Positions 5,809 through 7,547 of a stretch of DNA of 7,547 nt are shown here, in pieces (within the stretch, counting starts at the first letter, position 1; each line of letters opens with the position of its first letter). Source of the DNA: Iamia sp964643485 (lineage in GTDB: Bacteria > Actinomycetota > Acidimicrobiia > Acidimicrobiales > Iamiaceae). The notes beneath the pieces are model-generated. The model saw nothing but the letters and a program-made list of their open reading frames with translations, had not been told where the DNA came from and ran no database searches. The stretch is from contig CAZXRA010000278.1 of assembly GCA_964643485.1 (NCBI GenBank), forward strand, positions 1-7,547, given 5' to 3'. The translations under genes were made by a program, and so were the position numbers.

Positions 5809-6303
5809 CTATCGGGGCCCGGCGCCGCTCCGGCCCGGGTCCCCCGGCGCGGCCCCGGCCACGAGGCCGGCCAGGCGGGGCCGGGACCGGTCGATCTCGT
5901 CCCGCAGCAACTTCTCCAGCACCGGGCCGAACAGGCCGCCTCCGTAGTGGAGGTGCATGACGAGGAGGGCGCCGGCGGCCTGGTCGGCCACCTCGGCCCG
6001 CAGGATCCAGGGCGAGTGGTCGCGCCCGTCGTGCTCTCGCCGCTCGAAGGTGACGCGGTGGGGTGTCTCGCTGAGGGTGCGGACCATGCGCAGCCGCTTG
6101 GCCCGGGCCAGGGGCCCCAGCCGGGCCCGGAGGTCGATCGACCACGCCGGGCCCTCGTCGTCGGGGTGCGGGTCGACGGGCTCGGCCCGGCTGACCAGGC
6201 CCAGCCACTCCGGGTAGAGGGCCAGGTCGTCCACCCAGGCGAAGACGGCCTCGGGGGCGGCGGTCGTGCCCATCTCGGCGGTGACGTCCACGCCGGCCAG
6301 CAT
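5809..6303 (-). CDS. SRPBCC (START-like) fold protein
   Basis: This 164-aa protein has the polyketide cyclase/dehydrase-like SRPBCC fold, a helix-grip that forms a deep hydrophobic ligand pocket. The opening APEAVFAWVDDLALYPEWL (16-34) is the family's N-terminal motif, followed by alternating strands (WSIDLRARLG, KRLRMVRTLSE, HRVTFERREHDG, ILRAEVADQ, LLVMHLHYGGG). A long C-terminal helix (about 125-148, LEKLLRDEIDRSRPRLAGLV) caps the pocket. The final ~15 residues are a Gly/Pro tail. ATG 6303 is used; ATG at residue 11 would also keep the whole domain. It lies 19 bp after the ABC ATPase gene. The ligand is unknown. Many actinobacteria encode such proteins with lipid or coenzyme Q-like binding roles, and its place beside a transporter does not by itself show a functional link. 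Confidence 0.82.
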   Translation of the reverse strand: MLAGVDVTAEMGTTAAPEAVFAWVDDLALYPEWLGLVSRAEPVDPHPDDEGPAWSIDLRARLGPLARAKRLRMVRTLSETPHRVTFERREHDGRDHSPWILRAEVADQAAGALLVMHLHYGGGLFGPVLEKLLRDEIDRSRPRLAGLVAGAAPGDPGRSGAGPR

Positions 6304-6322
6304 GCCCGACCGGCGGGCGACT

Positions 6323-7075
6323 TCAGGAACGGAGGGCGGACAGGAGCCGGGCCCGGGCGGCGGCCCACGCCGGGTCGACCAGGAGCTCGGCCATCCGGGG
6401 CCGGGCGAAGGGCACGTCCTCCGCGGCGACCACCCGGCCGGGCCGGGCCGACAGGACGACGATGCGGTCGGCCAGGGTGAGGGCCTCGTCGACGTCGTGG
6501 GTGACGAGCACGGTGCTGCGCCGGTCGTCCTCCCACACCTCCTCCAGCCAGCCGTAGAGGTCGCGGCGGGTCAGGGCGTCGAGGGCCCCGAAGGGCTCGT
6601 CCAGGAGCAGCGGGGACCGGCCGGTGAGGAAGGTGCGGGCGATGGCCACCCGCTGGCGCATGCCTCCCGAGAGCTGGGCGGGCCACGCCCGTTCGAAGCC
6701 GGCCAGGCCGAAGCGGTCCAAAAGCGCGGCGGCGTGGGCCCGGGCCTCGGGGCGGGGCACGCCGGCCATCTCGGCCCCGAGGGCGGCGTTGCCCACCACC
6801 CGCCGCCAGGGCAGGAGGGCGTCGCGCTGGGGTTGGAAGGCGCACCGGCCGGGCCGGCCCCCGACGTCGGCGCCGTCCACCCGGACGGTGCCGGCGTCGG
6901 GGACGACCAGCCCGGCCAGCACCCGCAACAGGGTGCTCTTCCCACAGCCCGAGGGACCGAGGACGGCGACGAACTCCCCCGGTCCCACGTCCAGATCGAC
7001 GCCGGCGAGCACCGGCGTGGCGCCGAAGGCGTGGGACAGGTCCCGCACCTCGACCGCGCCGGCGCCCGCCGTCAT
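6323..7075 (-). CDS. ABC transporter ATPase, ThiZ/SsuB/TauB type
   Basis: This 250-aa cytoplasmic ATPase powers uptake of a small organic substrate. All nucleotide-binding motifs are intact: Walker A GPSGCGKST (40-48), Q-loop in CAFQPQRDALLPW (78-90), signature LSGGM (135-139), Walker B LLLDEPFGALD (156-166) and the H-loop His in VTHDVDEAL (191-199). The LLPW after the Q-loop and LTRRDLYGWLEEVW are typical of the nitrate/sulfonate/taurine/pyrimidine importers. The frame is open further upstream to 7303, but the domain begins just after ATG 7075, and GAGG overlapping the upstream stop lies about 8 nt before it. It follows the ThiY-like gene by 10 bp, so it most likely serves that binding protein. 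The permease is not in the window. Substrate is inferred from the neighbour. Confidence 0.9.
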   Translation of the reverse strand: MTAGAGAVEVRDLSHAFGATPVLAGVDLDVGPGEFVAVLGPSGCGKSTLLRVLAGLVVPDAGTVRVDGADVGGRPGRCAFQPQRDALLPWRRVVGNAALGAEMAGVPRPEARAHAAALLDRFGLAGFERAWPAQLSGGMRQRVAIARTFLTGRSPLLLDEPFGALDALTRRDLYGWLEEVWEDDRRSTVLVTHDVDEALTLADRIVVLSARPGRVVAAEDVPFARPRMAELLVDPAWAAARARLLSALRS

Positions 7076-7085
7076 CTCGGCGACC

Positions 7086-7547
7086 TCAGCCCTCGGGCAG
7101 GAAGCGGTCGGTGTAGGCGGCCTCGACGTCGATGGCCTCCTCGATGAGGCCAGCCTCCACCAGGAAGTCGACGAACGTCGTCCACCGGTCGGCCTCCATG
7201 CGCCCCCACGCCACGGGGTCGGAGGCGTAGCGGGTGGAGAGGTAGGCGCTGCTGCGCTCGACCAGCTCCCGGTCGAGCTCGGGCACGGCCTCCAGGAGGG
7301 CATCGGCCGCGCCCTGGGGGTCGTCCATGGCCTGGCGGTAGCCCCGAGCCGTCACCTCGAGGAAGGTGGAGAGGGCCTCGGGCCGCTCGGCGATGGTGTC
7401 CTCGTTGGCGGCCAGCATGGGCGTGTACCAGTCAGGGATGCAGTCGTCGTGGTCGATGAAGGGGATGGTCGTCGTATCGAGCTCGTCGATCTCCCCGAGG
7501 CGGATGCCGTCCCACCCGTCGAAGATCCACACCGCGTCGTACTGGTC
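7086..7547 (-). CDS. thiY: ABC transporter substrate-binding protein, ThiY/NMT1 family (3' part)
   Basis: Only the C-terminal 153 residues are present; the reading frame is open to the window edge and the start lies beyond it. The protein should be an extracytoplasmic lipoprotein delivering its ligand to an ABC permease. The fragment has the features of the ThiY/THI5-like family: YDAVWIFDGWDGI at its beginning, IPDWYTPMLAANEDTI, FLEVTARGYRQAMDDP, PELDRELVERSSAYLS and WGRMEADRWTTFVDFLVEAG. In characterised ThiY the ligand is a degraded thiamine pyrimidine (formylamino-pyrimidine), which is recycled into thiamine. The GTG at 7530-7532 is an internal Val codon and not a start, as homology continues upstream of it. 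The ATPase gene follows at 10 bp. A different NMT1-family ligand remains possible; a TPP riboswitch, if present, would be to the right of this window. Confidence 0.85.
   Translation of the reverse strand, partial: DQYDAVWIFDGWDGIRLGEIDELDTTTIPFIDHDDCIPDWYTPMLAANEDTIAERPEALSTFLEVTARGYRQAMDDPQGAADALLEAVPELDRELVERSSAYLSTRYASDPVAWGRMEADRWTTFVDFLVEAGLIEEAIDVEAAYTDRFLPEG

Noticed and set aside
4936..6480. Plus-strand open frame of about 514 codons opposite the thioredoxin-TPR and SRPBCC genes
   Set aside because: Gly/Val/Asp-rich translation without domains, antisense to two genes with clear motifs on the minus strand.
7076..7303. N-terminal extension of the ABC ATPase to 7303
   Set aside because: It overlaps the coding sequence of the ThiY-like protein and has low-complexity Pro/Ser/Arg composition; the ATPase domain fits ATG 7075.

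Overview
The window is very GC-rich (roughly 70-75 % by eye), with strong G/C bias at third codon positions, GTG and TTG starts, and gene families typical of Actinomycetota. The style of the Hsp20/MerR pair and of the competence cluster would fit the class Acidimicrobiia or a relative, but that placement is inference. Nine protein-coding genes are supported. Coding density is high, and the only clear intergenic control region is at the left end. No tRNA, rRNA, CRISPR array, insertion sequence or phage gene was seen.

Left, plus strand (1-955): a long perfect inverted repeat (33-59), then a sigma70-like promoter (TTGATG, 18 bp, TATAAG) driving a small heat-shock protein (Hsp20) and, 8 bp later, a MerR-family regulator resembling HspR. 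This looks like a self-contained stress-chaperone operon carrying its own regulator. It converges on the rest of the window with only 18 bp between stop codons.

Middle, minus strand (974-4951): comEA, comEC, a small 80-aa gene and holA (DNA polymerase III delta), in that transcription order. comEA/comEC share an ATGA overlap and the small gene/holA share a TGATG overlap, so this is one translationally coupled unit linking DNA uptake with the replicase clamp loader. ComEC is shorter than usual because its C-terminal metallo-beta-lactamase domain is eroded and has lost its metal-binding motif. The 80-aa protein resembles only the last strand and helix of dihydropteroate synthase and has no established function.

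Right, minus strand (5080-7547): the 3' part of a ThiY/NMT1-type substrate-binding protein (cut by the window edge), an ABC ATPase (ThiZ/SsuB/TauB type), an SRPBCC-fold protein and a thioredoxin-TPR protein of the CnoX/YbbN type. Gaps are 10-30 bp, consistent with co-transcription. The transporter pair probably imports a thiamine pyrimidine precursor; the permease would lie beyond the right edge. A 128-bp spacer separates this group from comEA.

Nothing here amounts to a clearly new system. The best candidates for follow-up are the orphan dihydropteroate-synthase-tail protein in the comEC-holA junction, the eroded ComEC nuclease-like domain, and the regulatory region of the Hsp20-MerR operon.
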